64,000 bases of DNA from Dugong dugon (GCA_030035585.1 CM057461.1:174727624-174791623), one strand, 5' to 3'; positions 32,702-46,030 are shown, counted from the stretch's first letter. Notes: generated from the sequence alone by a model not told the origin. Program-made: numbers and translations.

Positions 32702-32872
32702 ACCTGTAAAAACAAAACCCGCTGTCATCGAGTTGATTCCAACTCATAGCAACCCTATAGGACAGAGTGGAACTGCCCCATATGGTTTCCAAGGAGCAGC
32801 CTGTGGGTTTGAACTGCTGACCTTTTGGTTAGCAGACGAGCTCTTAACCACTATGCCACCAGGGCTCCTTTG
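32702..32872 (-). mobile_element. AfroSINE copy, reverse orientation
   Basis: Tail 'gctgtcatcgagttgattcc', middle 'ccaaggagcagcctgtgggt', head 'gccaccagggctcctt'. Target duplication ggtcaactaa is exact (32692-32701 and 32873-32882). Confidence 0.93.
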
Positions 32873-32882
32873 GGTCAACTAA

Positions 32883-33579
32883 GAGAAAATAATTTTATAG
32901 TACATTATGTGAACTATTCTAAAGGAATTCATACTCTTAAAAATATCATTGCCACACTGCTAGTGAAAATTGTGCAATTTACCTTCTGAATTCCAAAAAA
33001 TCCTAAATATTGAAATTAAAATTGATACTTGCAAACTAACACCATTCAAGTATCAAATACCATGGTCTTATCTGACATAAGCATTGTTACATGTCAACAA
33101 CAAATATTTATATGATATCTTCTCTGTGTAGTGGGTTATGATAGAATGAGGAAGTTGAAAAATAACATGAATCAGCGAGATGTAACATAACTTGCCAGTT
33201 ACTCAAAAGGCATCAATCATCACTTTTTAAAAACAAAATAGATTTTTTGAAAATGATTTGGTTATCTAACATCTTAATCTGATGTCAGAGGCCTTTGGAA
33301 AGAGCTTTCTGAGTAATAATTGGAAAGTCCAAGAGGAAAGACTGTTCTGGTTTCTTCAAATATCCTAAGGTATGGGAGAAAAACCTGTTAAGTCTTTACT
33401 ACACGTAAGATAATTTTATGCATTTCTTTTGTAATCAGTGGTTCTGACTTCTCTTAATTTTGTTTTATCACTGAGCTAGTAAAGATTTGCTAGCCATTTG
33501 GTTCTCATATGGCCCTGTTCCACTGATGTGTTTTATGGTAACAGACTGTCAGTGTAACTCTGACCAGTTATCTCATGTC
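32883..33579. other. Unique DNA, no gene seen
   Basis: No repeat or coding pattern was recognised. Confidence 0.45.
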
Positions 33580-33590
33580 TACCCCGTATA

Positions 33591-33790
33591 TAAGGAGCCC
33601 TGGTGGCACAGTGGTTAAGCGCTGGTCTGTTAACCGAAAGGTTGGCAGTTCTAGCCCACCAGCCGCTCCACAGGAGAAATATGTGTCAGTCCACATCTAT
33701 AAAGATTTACAGACTTGGAAACCCTATGGGGCAATTCTACTCTGTCCTATAGAACTGATATGAGTCAGAATCGACTTGATGGTAGTGGGT
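33591..33790 (+). mobile_element. AfroSINE copy, full length
   Basis: Best-preserved head in the window: 'ggagccctggtggcacagtg' with an A box tggcacagtgg at 33604-33614 and a mutated B box 'ggcagttctagccc'. Pol III internal boxes like these are what make it tRNA-derived. The target duplications taccccgtata (33580-33590) and taccctgtata (33791-33801) differ by one base. Confidence 0.95.
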
Positions 33791-33904
33791 TACCCTGTAT
33801 ACCATTGTAACCCCAGCACCTAGCCCAGGATCTGACATAAGCGAAGGGGGATCCAAGAGGGGGACTGATGGGTAATTGGAGGCAGTCAAATAATGATTTA
33901 AAAA

Positions 33905-34098
33905 GGGATATATCACTGAAGTCAGATTGTCTGGATCCAAGTCCTGGGTCAGCCCCTATAGCTCTGTGACCTTAAGCAAATTACTTAGTTACATTCATAA
34001 AATGTCTTAATGTTTGTATCTACTGCATGGGATTAAATGAGGTAATATGTAAAATATTTAGTCGTGATCTTTTTTGTATACATTTACTATTATTACAC
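33905..34098 (+). mobile_element. MIR (ancient SINE)
   Basis: 'aagtcagattgtctggatcc', 'agctctgtgaccttaagcaa', 'attacttagttac', 'gggattaaatgaggtaatat' in MIR order. Confidence 0.85.
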
Positions 34099-34377
34099 AT
34101 TAAATTAAAGAAGAAGTAAGTGAGAATGACTTAGGTCTAATGACACTCCCTGTTCACATGCACTATGATCTCAATCTGTTCTTCTCTTAAAAGTCCCATT
34201 TGCTCAGATTTCTAGGGTACCATAAACAGCATGATCATCAATTCTATGATTTGTAATTCACCACATTGTTGTGTTGTTTCTTTGTTTGTTTTTTCTTGGC
34301 AGGTATTGAACAAAATCTCTTTTCATATTAATAATATTTGATATCTTAGAATAGAATGATGCTTATAAATGCCTATT

Positions 34378-34580
34378 GTTGTTAGTTGCCTTCCAGTCGA
34401 TTCTAACTCTTAGAGATCCCATGTGTGCAGAACTGAACCGCTCCATAGTGTTTTCAAGGCTCTAAACCTTCGGAAGAAGATCGCCAGGCCTGTATTCTGA
34501 GGTGCCTTTGGATGGGTTCGAACCACCAACTTTTGGGCTAGTAGTTCAGTGCTTAACTATTTGTGCTACCCAGGAACTCC
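34378..34580 (-). mobile_element. AfroSINE, 'cacccagaggcac' variant, reverse orientation
   Basis: Reads 'agttgccttccagtcgattc', 'cccatgtgtgcagaactg', 'gaggtgcctttggatgggtt', 'tgctacccaggaactcc', the reversed variant seen at 4706. Target duplications ttataaatgcctatt (34363-34377) and ttacaaatgtctatt (34581-34595) match at 13 of 15. Confidence 0.93.
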
Positions 34581-34595
34581 TTACAAATGTCTATT

Positions 34596-35184
34596 CTGTA
34601 TGAATTTCTAAACTGGAATTGGATATAAACATATTCTAGAAAAGTCATCTCAAATTCTTTCATTTGTTTCCTATTAAAAGCAACCATAAATGATCAGGAT
34701 GGCATTATAAAACCTTTTGGCAAGCCTAAAAGATTCTCATAAAAATCCTTCTGATAACTACTACCGTAAGAGAAATGTAGCAGATTTAGTCACGTTAGAG
34801 AGAGAAAAGAATGTAGAGTCAACATAAGCAATGGTAGCAGATCTCAATTTGTGTTAAAAAGTCTTTTCAACAAATGGAATCATCTGTTTGTTTTCCAGTG
34901 ACTAATCCTAAATAGTTGGAAGCAATAGTTTCTGGTGTTATATAATAATACATGATTGAAAGAAAATTAATTTGTCTTTGAGCATGTGCTGTAAAACATG
35001 TTCATTTAAAACATGAACTCAAAGAATACTGAAGCATCATTTCAACTGAAGTGGAATCAGGTCTAAATCTGTTCAATGCTACATTAAATATAGGCTATCA
35101 ATAGAAAGTATAAGAATTAAAGAATTTTTTAGAGATTATTTGGGATAGGATTGCTTATAGAGAAGGCCATAAACAAATCCCACA
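34596..35184. other. Unique DNA, no gene seen
   Basis: Nothing recognisable. Confidence 0.45.
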
Positions 35185-35350
35185 GTTATGAAACAGCCTA
35201 GACTTTGTAATATGACAGATTTGGATTTGCAATTTATTACCTTGTCAAATTATTTGAATTCTCTACATTTAATCTCCACATCTATAAAATGGAGAGAGTA
35301 TTATCTGTTTTATAGTGGAGGAGATCATCTACTTAAAGGGTTTAGATTAG
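35185..35350 (+). mobile_element. MIR-like relic
   Basis: 'gatttggatttgcaatttat', 'caaattatttgaattctcta', 'catctataaaatggagagag' follow MIR order with heavy decay. The 76-codon frame here is chance. Confidence 0.55.
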
Positions 35351-35764
35351 AGATTTTTTGTAATATTAGTGTTAGTTCCCTTCTCACATCCTGCCACTTT
35401 CTTCTAAAAATCATATGAGTTTCTAAATATTTCTTTCATTTTTATGGAATTTAAATAATTATACGAACAATTAAGTATAATGCAAAAAACAGCTAATTAA
35501 AATCTTATACTTGTTTAAAACTGAGTTTCAGTGTACCATGAAAAATAATGTGGGTTGGTGTAATCCATAAAGAAAAAGTTACTTTAACACAAAATTTAAA
35601 TATCTGCTTATTTTATTTTTTTATATTCTCTTTATTTTAGAATTTATAGCCTCTTTATTTAAAAATATTTTATAAAATTTAAAACAGTAAAGAAATGATT
35701 AATGATTGAGTTCCAATTTTATAGATACACTTTTTTAAGCATTAAATAAAAGATGACAATAATA
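35351..35764. other. AT-rich unique DNA
   Basis: No feature apart from T/A-rich blocks at 35600-35680. Confidence 0.45.
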
Positions 35765-35980
35765 ATGGCTATTTATTCCAGGTACTCTTTCTTTTAGAGC
35801 TCTGTATCTATTATCTCATTTAATCTAAATAACTTTTCTAAAATATTGTATTATTCCCTACCTCATTTTCAGTTCAGGAATAGAAGTTAAGTAACTTGTT
35901 CAAAGTTAGTATTAAATGTAGGATTTAAATCCAGACAGCCTAGCTCCAGAACTTCCATTCTTAACCACTGTGCTACAGCT
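35765..35980 (-). mobile_element. MIR (ancient SINE), reverse orientation
   Basis: 'tctattatctcatttaatct', 'ttattccctacctcattttc', 'gttaagtaacttgttcaaag', 'tctta accactgtgctacag' in reversed MIR order, with the tRNA-like end near 35975. Confidence 0.85.
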
Positions 35981-37169
35981 ACCTTCTGTTAGTATCACCT
36001 AAAAACTGAAGAAAGGTTTCATAACAGAAAAGAGACCTGGATGAAGGAGAGACAAACCATGCACTACATAAAAATGGCTACAGCAAGAGCTTATGTTGGA
36101 ATAGGATACAGTTGAGATTTAGAATCAGAGGGAGGGAATTATGATGACAAGGAAGGAAGAAACTCAAAAGCAACATAAGAAAGTTGGATAGTATGATAAT
36201 GTTGAGGAAGTTAATGGATGATTGGAGGCAGTGGGAATTCAAAACAAAGAGGAGATTTTTTGCTTGCTGAAGAGGAGATAGAAATCTTAAAATACAAACT
36301 GACAAAATATGCCAATAACAACTGTATCACTTCAAACAATCCTTTAAACTTCTGGCCTTCAGTAGATACATGCTCATCTAAAGGAAAAAAAAAACGGAAC
36401 TGACTTCTCTATTTCTTGCTCTTTCAATTAAATGAAAAATACCTTTATACAAGTAATTAAACACGCAGCTTAAGGAACTTTTTTTTTCTTTTTCACTCTA
36501 TTATCCTTTAAGGAAACTTATTAAAATAGTTTCAAACAAATATTTTTAACTCAGAAAAATATTTTCTTAATATATCTACTATGTATTTCATTGGGCTAAA
36601 ATTTAAATCCACTTGTATCCCAGCTCATATAAAAATTTTATAGATCTTTCCATTTTCTAAACGTTGATAACATCTGTGTTATACTGGAGAATTTCTGACT
36701 CCATAATTTCTTTACAAGCATACTCATAATCTTTTCTATGGAAATAAAATTGATGTCACAGACACCCAAAATGTCCAACTTAGATGAAGTCTTGTGTAAC
36801 TGAATTTTCTGCATATGAAACATTCTCCTTATTTAAAACCAATACAGAACTACATAGTAAGACATTAATCATAACCATTTTAAAATGCATATTACTCTTT
36901 TCATCTCAATGTATATATGCTATTCCTTTGATATTAAAATATATTAATTTGCAAAGTCATTTTGAAGATTGCTACTTCTGAATACGTTTTCCTCAAAAAA
37001 ATCCAATTGTGGTTTGTTCTGGTATTGAGATAGCATTGATATCATGATATTTTCCCAACATTCCACAATACATTTTGCCCATCTACTTTCAGGGGTGTCA
37101 TAGAGAATAGACATTTACAAAGTACATGCTAGTATTGTAACCACTTGGATTAAAATACTTTCTCATTTA
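35981..37169. other. Unique DNA, no gene seen
   Basis: Short frames at 36078-36305 (-), 36638-36823 (-) and 36784-36981 (+) show no domain or consistent signal. Confidence 0.45.
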
Positions 37170-37279
37170 TTAGTGGTATGGATTTTGACAAATTGCTTTA
37201 ACATTTCTATGCTTCAATATCCATATCTGTAAAAGGTGTAACAATAGTATTTACATATTATTAGTTACTATGAGGTTTA
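37170..37279 (+). mobile_element. MIR core fragment (tentative)
   Basis: 'attgctttaacatttctatg', 'catatctgtaaaaggtgtaa', 'caatagtatttac' in MIR order, cut by the AfroSINE. Confidence 0.55.
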
Positions 37280-37460
37280 TAACAAGCCCTGGTGCAGTGG
37301 TTAAAGTAATCGACTGCTAATTGAAAGGTCGGTGGTTTGAAACCATCAGCAGCATCGTAGGAGAAAGATGTGGCAATCTGCTTCCACAAAAGATTTACAG
37401 TCTTGGAAATCCTATGGGGTCACTATGAGTCGGAATTGACTCGACGGCAGTAAGTTTTTT
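37280..37460 (+). mobile_element. AfroSINE copy
   Basis: 'aagccctggtgcagtggtta', 'gagaaagatgtggcaatctg', 'gagtcggaattgactcgacg', the tail being close to the family pattern with CpGs kept. Target duplications tatgaggttta (37269-37279) and tatgaggtata (37461-37471) match at 10 of 11. Confidence 0.93.
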
Positions 37461-37471
37461 TATGAGGTATA

Positions 37472-38834
37472 TATGAGATAATGTGTTTAAAAAATCTGGT
37501 ACACTAATATATGCTCAACAAATATCATATAGGAGTTTATTGCATTGTTATTCAGGTGAAGTCCATTATCAAAGTATTTTAAATTATACCTATAAAGCCT
37601 GTGTAAATTATACCTTTCTGGATAGAAGAACTATAAAAAGTGACAAATGTCAACAAGTTAAAATGCAGAATTATGGAATTAGGAAAAATTTATAACCTTG
37701 CCACCCCTAAATGTATTTATCATTTGATACTGGGCATACTTTTTTGCAGAGGACAATTAAGTATTGACTATGATTCTAAAAGAAACTAATACGGTTCATA
37801 TTAAGAATGAAATTAGTTTTCAACATAAATTATTTTTTAATAGTATGAAGTTTACCTTACTAATAGTTCTGTTTTTTCTTTTAGAAATACTAAAGGGTAG
37901 TAAGGGAATTTTATGGGCCAATATATTTGCTATTTCCTATTCAATAGTCCACAGTAGAGAAAAGACACCCCTCCCATCATCCAAACCATTCAAAGAGAGT
38001 CTGATTATGTTCATGTCTCTTGCTTGATTGACCTTAATTGCTTTTCAGGATTAGATTTTGAATATGAAAATACAATAGCTAGGAGGGTCAGCATAGAAAG
38101 AAAATAGTTTCATTCTGAGGTCATTTAGCCTGCAGTTAAAAGGACATAATCGATACTCATGGAGGCCTGAGACATACTATTATCAAAGAACACATCATAA
38201 CACATTGATATACACAGATGTGCAGAAAGCAATGGGAGAAAAAAGAAACTGAAATAAAGAATGAATAACAAAGAAAAGTGCAGCAGCCACAGTAGGACAG
38301 TGCAAAACATCTTAGAAATGATTTTGCCAGTAGTGGAGTGAAGAATTTCTAATATGATCCGACATTATATAAACTCAGAAATTATAAGGACATTCTATGA
38401 AATATACATAAAAATAATGAAATTAATAGAAATGGAGAATAAATAATAGAAAGAATGAGAACCTATATAAATACCAGATACTCATTTATCAGAAGCTTTT
38501 CCTGTGATTCTTGAAATTTTTCAATATCACATTCATTGACTTCAAGAAATGCTCTATCTTCTACAAGATGTTCAGTTTCATTACAGCCACCTCATATTTT
38601 ATTTGCATTGTCATGTTTAAAATATCTATTAATCAGAGATACAGTTGACCAAAAAGGCTGACTCAATGGATGGGGATGTACAACAGGGTTACTAGAGCGG
38701 GATTTATAAAAAGAGAAATTGTTATAAATTATTATTGGTTAGTGAAATTTTCATGCCATTATATTGCTTGCCTTCTATGAAATGAGAACAAATGAGCACC
38801 AGTTGACAGTCAGATAAAAATGTCTCTCGGTATC
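37472..38834. other. Unique DNA, no gene seen
   Basis: Frames at 37483-37695 and 37764-38027 lack recognisable domains. Confidence 0.45.
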
Positions 38835-39640
38835 ATCTAGTCCTCAATGTTGTACTCTAAGACCTCTTTTATATTATTCTATAAACACTCCCTGAGTGAT
38901 CTCATCTGCCTCCATCGTTTTAATTATATTTTACATGTTGAATAACTCCTAATCTATAATCTCCAACCTAGTCCACATTTTTTAACTCAAAACTCATAAC
39001 TCCCAATTTCCAGGACATTTCCACTTGGCATCTCTATCTCATCATGTCCAAACTGTGATTACCTCTTTTCTGTCTTTAAACCTGCTGGTTTTTTGTGGTT
39101 TTTGTTACGTTACCCCTCCTCATGGGTTCCTTATCTCAATGAATGGCACCTCCATCCACCCAGTCTTCCAAACCATAAAACAGATTGCCATCCTCGACTC
39201 TCCCCTTACTCACCAAATCTAATTACTCACTACATCTTAAATATCTCTGAACCTACTCTCTTTTTTATTCCATTGTCACCACATCACTCCAGGCCACCAT
39301 CATCTAAGGCTTACACAACCATAGCTCCTACCTGTATCTCTGCTGTTTAGTCTTTACCTAACTTCCACTCAGCCCTCAAATACCCACTGAAACACTACTC
39401 TTGTTAGAAAGTGCCTGCTCCTCTCCATATACATATCTTACTCAAGGGCAGATGTCCCTGATAAGTTCCTACAGAGCACTTTGTACTGCAGAACACTTAA
39501 CATACAAAGTTACAATTACTAGTTTAATTACTACCAGCCTTCTCTTAAAGATTATAAGACTGTATATTCCTGATGACCGTGTCGTTAGTGATAGAGCACC
39601 AAATAGTAACCATTCACATGCTCAATAATAATAGAATTGA
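38835..39640 (+). mobile_element. L2 (ancient LINE) 3' portion
   Basis: 'ccctgagtgatctcatctgc', 'ggacatttccacttggcatc', 'tcatcatgtccaaactg', 'aatggcacctccatccaccc', 'caggccaccatcatctaagg' and an end 'gatgaccgtgtcgttagtga' give the L2 order. The overlapping frames at 39025-39350 are decayed L2 coding sequence. Confidence 0.85.
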
Positions 39641-39992
39641 AAAATAAATTATGGTATATTCGTAAGAAATGATACTAAACAGAAAGGATTATGATTAAAC
39701 TACTGGTACTGAATCTCTCACAAATATAGTATTGAGTGAATGACACCAGAAAGTGAAGAATACACACTTTATGAACGGTGTTACACATCAGGTCGCGGTT
39801 ACTTTTGGAGAAGAGAGAAATAGTGAGTGGGTGCCAGCAAGAGAGATACTTTTGAGGTGGGTGTATGTTCTATTATCTGATCTGGGTGATCATTACATAG
39901 GTATACCTCCTTTATGGAAAATCATAGAGATGTACACTTAGTATATGACCACTAGTCTGTATGTGATACTTCAAATAAGTAATGAAGTCAAC
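39641..39992 (+). mobile_element. Old L1M-type 3' end
   Basis: 'aattatggtatattcgtaag', 'gtattgagtgaatgacacca', 'ggtcgcggttacttttggag' and 'gagatgtacacttagtatat' track the ORF2 end and 3' UTR of ancient L1s. It directly abuts the L2. Confidence 0.78.
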
Positions 39993-42129
39993 CTTAAAAA
40001 TTCTATTATATCACATATATTTATGTGCTACAATTCAAATATTCCTAGGAAAAAGTCAATAAATAAATACATACATTGGAAACAAAATTATCGAGTGGTG
40101 TTAAAGGATGAAAAGTACAGGAAAATTATCAAGGGCTAAAAACATATAAACTCATCTTGATATGTGTATGGTTCACATTTTAATGAGTGTATTTTATTAA
40201 ATTAGTTATGACTTCTGAATATTTTTAACACAAGTCTGATATAGTTTATGTAGTATGGAAGAGAATAAGAAAATGAGGGGTAATAATTTCAGAAATTCAG
40301 TTCACAAAACATTAGTTTTTGTGTTTTATAGTAGTTTTCTACCTTCTAGGTTAAAAGGGAAAACAAGCCTTAGAAATATTACTTATCATCATGCTGGGAA
40401 ATTACTAACAAGGACAAAGCTTGCTAGCTAAGAAAAAAAAAATTCCGGTGAAGGAAATCCCTATTAGCAATTTGATGTGGGTATAGTTTACATATAATTA
40501 CCTAACATTTAAAACTTCTAAACTGAATTTTGCTTTTCCTTTGGCTACATGCCTATTTTTCTTAAATTGATTTATTAATGTCCTAGGTTGCTTTGCAGTT
40601 TTATCCTTTTAGCAATAATAGATGCAATATATCTCAAAAACAAATTTTTAAGAGAACATCATTAGAGTGATGTAGCACTGGTAATAAACCCCTTCACACT
40701 TGGATGAACTTAAATCAGTTTCTCTTTATTGATTTTTGGTCATAACATAATTTTGAAGTTCAGCTCAGTTAATAAAAAAAGATTTGCTCTGGTGTTATGG
40801 GCAAAATACTTGTGTTGTAAGTTTCCACTTCATTTATGGAAGACTGTTACAGTCGTATCATATATGGATCTTGGATAGATACAGCAATGAGAATATTATT
40901 TTATGATAATTTTATATATAATATCTTTCCTCCCTCTTTATTGATGTGAATTCTTCAATTCATTCTTATCATGATAGGATTCAGTGGCTCCATAAGTGAA
41001 TTGTTATTTTTCATTGCCTGCCATTTGCACATGTGCATACACACACATGCAAGTGCATATACACACACACACACGTCAAAGATGTAAACTTTCATTACAA
41101 AATGTACAAATAATGCATCTATTTAAATGATTCATCATATGCATACCATGGGACATTTAATTATTTTTAATAATAATTTTATAATTTTTAGAATGATATC
41201 TCTTATTTTTTATGTAAGAATGCAAGTACTATATAGAGAGTTGGTTGATCTTTGAGCTCGTACTTTATTCAACTAGGTCTAAAAAATCGATTAACCTGTT
41301 TTTAACATTGTTAATCACAGTATCCATGAAGGATCTGTCTCATCAGGAAAATTAGTATCTTCAGCCAAAATTATGTAATTGAATGCATATGAAAAGGTGG
41401 AAATTGGTTGCATATGAACTCAAATATAGATATTGAATTTCTATTTATTGCTATTCTACTTGTGAAGCTTTGTCTACCATAACAGTTCTCATTTTTCCCC
41501 TCACTGCAACATAACAGATTACATGCACTGCATGATTCCCTGGGCTCATGAACCAGATATGGTTCACAGAATTTTTAAAATTCTCTCTCTTGACCACTAA
41601 TTCCCGGCATTTAGTTTTTCCACATAAGCGAACATATCTGAATACAAGAGATCATGAGTTTACTATAACTTTATATCCACACTATATTTAAAAAAATAAA
41701 TTTTTCACAAATTTCCTTGCTTTATTTTTTTAGAATTTCTTTCAGTACTGCTCATATGTATGTGTTAAGACTCTGCAGATCAAAACATATGGTCCATAAC
41801 ACATTGAGCATACAATAAAGAGAGAGATAGCATCAGACAATTAGCAATCAATGGCTTGAGGAAAATTAAAGGATAATTTTATTATTAGCTTGGATGACAG
41901 AATATAATTTTCATTGACTTGATTTTGACAGCAAGAAAGGCAATAGATACTTATTTTATTCTGCAGCAGCTTAAACTGGACGAGCCCTATATGGATCTAT
42001 CTAGACATAAAGGGATCTTCTCTGGAGTTGACTAGAGTTGAAACCCAAAATATACATCTCCAACATCTTTCTGTCAGATGATTTTTTCACTACATCTTTC
42101 CAAGTCCAAATGTTACCTAATCTTTAAAA
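39993..42129. other. Long unique AT-rich stretch
   Basis: Two kilobases without recognised repeats apart from the CA repeat at 41038-41075. No coding signal. Confidence 0.45.
41038..41075. repeat. (CA)n microsatellite, interrupted
   Basis: 'acacacacatgca' then 'atacacacacacacacac'. Confidence 0.9.
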
Positions 42130-42325
42130 CTCAGTTTAAATGTGTTCGCTCACTCAACAAACATTTCATAGGCCAGGTATCCTATATTAGAGGTATAGGC
42201 AGGAGGAATAAGACACAGAACCCTCTCTCCAAATAAAAGAACAGACAATATAATTTGGCTCAGGCAAGGGAGAATTTGTCAGTACAGTAATACATGTCTA
42301 CAGAGGGTGGTGAGAGTAAGGCTAG
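42130..42325 (-). mobile_element. L2 3' end, reverse orientation
   Basis: 'ctcactcaacaaacatttca', 'aggccaggtatcctatatta', 'ggaggaataagacacagaac' and 'cctctctccaaataaaagaa' follow reversed L2. Confidence 0.65.
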
Positions 42326-42435
42326 GCAGAAAACAGATGTCTGAGTATGAATTTCCCAAAACAAAAAGGATGAGACTATCCCATTTTCCCACAGAGGCAA
42401 TCATGTTGTCATCAGAATACATCATGTACTTTTGG

Positions 42436-42668
42436 AGGCAGTTTAACACAGCCATTAAAGCATAAGCTTCAGAATCATAAACAACTAGTTTCAAAGTAAA
42501 CTTTAAGACACATGCCATGTTGTTGAGTCTAGATAACTGTCTTAACCTATTTAAGCTTCAGTATCTTAATCTATAAGGTTAGATTACTAGGATTTTTGTG
42601 AAGATTGAATGAGATAAAATGTGTAATGCATTTAGGTCCTAGACCATAATAAATGTTCAATAAAGGGT
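42436..42668 (+). mobile_element. MIR (ancient SINE)
   Basis: 'cattaaagcataagcttcag', 'taactgtcttaacctattta', 'agcttcagtatcttaatcta', 'gtgaagattgaatgagataa', 'aataaatgttcaataaagg' cover nearly the whole MIR. Confidence 0.87.
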
Positions 42669-43935
42669 AGGCTTCCTCTGTTGCACTTACATCCTAAGAC
42701 AGAATTTGGAGCAAATATGTGTCATGAACAACAACAAAAAAAAGATCAATATCTATTTGTAAACAGGCTACGAAAAAAGAAAATAGTTGATTTTACTGAA
42801 AGCTTAATGCTGCCTGCTTGCTTCTGTGAAATCAAGTGACATGACTGTTATCATAATTAACATAAGAAGAAGGAATTAGTTTGTTGGAATCCCAAAGACT
42901 GTATTCCTGATGAGAGCTGCTTTAGAAGAGTTGGTATAAAACCTTTGTTCTTTTAAATTGCACAGCATTATAGGCTCTACTTTGACTCTCCATTGGCAGG
43001 TATTTCAGTTCTATGTGGTTTTATTTAATAACATCTGAAGTATACATTTTGTTTTCTATACGGAAGCTTATTCAGAAAATTACAGGCAATTTAATCCTTC
43101 CATAATGTAAGAGAAATATAATATATATTATATAATATGTATTATATAGTGTGCATTATACATAAAATATATACATATTTTTTCCCAAAACCCTACCTAT
43201 TCTTCAGAGAGTCATCCTGGCTACAAGATGTCTTTTTTTGGCAGAGGTGGGGGCGTCGTTTTTAAGGACACCTAGATGGTAGGCCAATAAGAAAATAAAG
43301 AGCAAAGCCAGGCGATGTTCCCATGAGATTTAAGTTTGTGAGAGAACATTTAGAAGTAATAATGTCTGAACCTGGAGCTAGTCAACCAGCTGATTGCCTT
43401 CAACAATGCTCATCATTAATCCAGATATTGCTATTCCATTTTAGTTAAATATGGAATTTCACACGGGCAAGAAAGAGTGTATCTATCGCACTCATACCTG
43501 GCTTGAGGTTTACTACACAGCTTTCACAGTACACTGAGGCTCCTGCTGGCATATGTCAGAATTATGTGATCTGTCCAAGTAACCCAGACTTGTGTGTGCC
43601 TCAAAAAGATGAAATATCCATGCAAATCTCTCAAGTTACACACTTAACGTAGGATGGAATATTCAGAATCCCCAAATATAGTTATGTTTACTATTTTTTT
43701 ACTCTCAAAAATTAAAAAAAAAAAGTTCACTGTATTTTCTAAAACATTTATTCTGTAATGTTGTATGCCACTTTTTAAAACTGTTCGTATATAACCGTTT
43801 AAAGCAAACACGTACGTGAAGAACTACTGTGGAATAGAGGGAATACACAGAATGATTCTTCCTAGAATTCATTCCTTTTAATGATAACAAATATATTATA
43901 AAATAGTCATTTTGTCCAATTTGAGGGTAGGGAGA
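42669..43935. other. Unique DNA with a TA-rich palindromic patch
   Basis: TA-rich, partly self-complementary sequence at 43118-43175. The other 1.2 kb has no recognised feature. Confidence 0.45.
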
Positions 43936-44075
43936 CTTTGTAGAATCATAAAATCATGAAGTGTCAGAGTTTAGAGATTATATTCCAACTCCCCAATGTT
44001 AAAAATGAAAAGAATGAGAACCAAAGAAGCATGACTTGAAAACAAATGGTCAGTGGTACAGCTAAGACCATTTCT
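43936..44075. mobile_element. Ancient interspersed repeat, L3/CR1- or MIR3-like (tentative)
   Basis: 'gtagaatcataaaatcatga', 'gttta gagattatattcc', 'ggtcagtggtacagctaa' have the layout of a common old mammalian repeat. Family unresolved. Confidence 0.4.
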
Positions 44076-45416
44076 TATTTTGTCCTCTAAGCATTTTATG
44101 GTTCTGAAAAGTATAGACATATAAACTACAAATAGTGGGGTTTTCCTAAAACCTTTTAAAGCAATCAGCAAAGAGGTGACTATGTCCCATTTATATGGTA
44201 ATTTTAATGCACACACACCCGCATAATACATTAACACTACTCAACAAGCATGTCAAAAAGACAAATTACATCACTAGATTTTTTCAAAAAATACTTTTAG
44301 GTAATCCACGCAACTTGTGATTGACAAGATACATGATTACATACATATTTACCACAATAAAAAATATATAGTGACTCCAAACAGTTCATTTTTTTTTTAT
44401 CAGCTTCTCCCAACTGTGTTGATTAAGTTCAAGATAACTATGTTTCAGGGAAAAGATAAAAATCTAATTGAATTATTCATACTGGCCCTGCATGCAGCAT
44501 TCCTCTGCCATTTACTGTGCCTCCCTAGAAGCTAAAAAGAGTCAATAGGAGACTATATCATATACTTCTCATGTTCTGATCATCCATCCCTGAAATTATG
44601 TATCTCTCACTCCTATTCCTTAAAACAGTAGTATAAATTGCGTGTGTAGCCAAAATGATGATGTGAAACACTCTTAGGAATAAAACATAAGCCTGTGCAA
44701 ACCCTCCCAATTTTGTCAATGAAAACAGCTTTTTATTACAAAGCGACAGTTTTATAACTTTAAAACCAGTTTTCATTTTTATAGAATATTTAATTCAGGA
44801 ATGAAAAATGTGTATCTTTTTCCAGTTTGCAAAAAAATTTATACATATAGGATTTTTCCATCAGTATTGCCAGAGGTGATAGACCCTTCCATGGTGAAAG
44901 AAATAGACAAACTATTTCATCTGTTGCACTACCTTGAGGATGAAGGAAATAGTTTTAATTTTGGATAATAAATCACTTTCGTAGCATCTCAAAGATCAAT
45001 AAACTTGCTTATCAAAACAGAATTTAGTCATCACAATGCAAAGTCCTCAGGCAATGAGAACTGCAATAAAAATTTCTTTCTCCTTTTATAAATGGATCAA
45101 TATTTTGAATATATATACACATTCATTGAGTTCCTTTCACCTACTATTTTTCATATTTGCTACAAATTCTTCAATGTCTCATGAGACTGGAAGACCTATT
45201 TTAAATCTAAACATATAAACATACTATCAGTGTACACAAAGAAAAACCTTTTTATTCACCATTCTGAATGCTCAGCGTAACTTTGTCCTAGTTACAAAAT
45301 GAGAGACCTGGCTTTGTTTTCCAGTCTAAGAGTTAATTCAGGGGTATTTTAGCAAAAGATAATGAACAGGGATATACTGTAACCCTAGACCTCCTGTTCC
45401 TGGTATGATACATACT
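44076..45416. other. Unique DNA, no gene seen
   Basis: T-run at 44390-44399. The short frames at 44317-44535 (+) and 44558-44776 (-) are unsupported. Confidence 0.45.
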
Positions 45417-45429
45417 AGTGTTATCTGAA

Positions 45430-45634
45430 GGAGCATGGGTGGCACAAGCTGTTTGCAATCATCTGCTAACAGAATGGTTGGCAGTTGGAACCCACCCAGT
45501 AGCTCCACTGGAAGAAAAAGTAATCTGCTTCTATAAAGATTATAGCCAAGAAAACTATCTATAGAGCAGTTCTACTCTGTAACACATGGGGTCGCTACGA
45601 ATCGGGAGCCGACTCTACAGCAGCTATCAACAAC
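45430..45634 (+). mobile_element. AfroSINE, 'cacccag' variant, diverged
   Basis: 'ggagcatgggtggcacaagc', 'cccacccagtagctccactg', 'ctctgtaacacatggggtcg', 'cagcagctatcaacaac'. The tail ends CAACAAC rather than T-rich, like the RTE. Target duplication agtgttatctgaa is exact over 13 bp (45417-45429 and 45635-45647). Confidence 0.93.
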
Positions 45635-45714
45635 AGTGTTATCTGAACTCCTTAGTATGTCTCTAACTCTCATCATGTTTGATATAGCAACAATGTGTTG
45701 ACACAGACCAACCT

Positions 45715-46030
45715 CTTCTGCCAAGAGTTCTTTGCACATACTTTCCCTCTGGCTGGAAGGTGCTTCCCACCAACCAAATCTAATTCATGATTTCTTATCC
45801 TTCGGTTTTCTGTCCAATAGTAACTTTTCACAGGAAACCTTTCTGAACTTCTTGACTAGGCTAGATCCCCCAATTATAGATTCTTATTGTTCTATATACC
45901 TCTCCACTTACTCCATTGCTATTTTTGTGGTTTTTTTAGTATCTCACTTTCTCACTACAATATGTATGCTCCACGAGGGCAAAGATCATCCTGTGTACAT
46001 AGACAGTGTATTTGTTTTGGGAAAAAAAAA
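45715..46030 (+). mobile_element. L2 3' end
   Basis: 'agttctttgcacatactttc', 'cctctggctggaaggtgctt', 'gaaacctttctgaacttctt', 'tatgctccacgagggcaaag' follow L2. The 116-codon frame at 45732-46082 is inside it. Confidence 0.82.

Noticed and set aside
33604..33660. Possible tRNA gene (A and B boxes)
   Set aside because: The boxes belong to the head of an AfroSINE with TSDs; no cloverleaf acceptor pairing is expected or seen.
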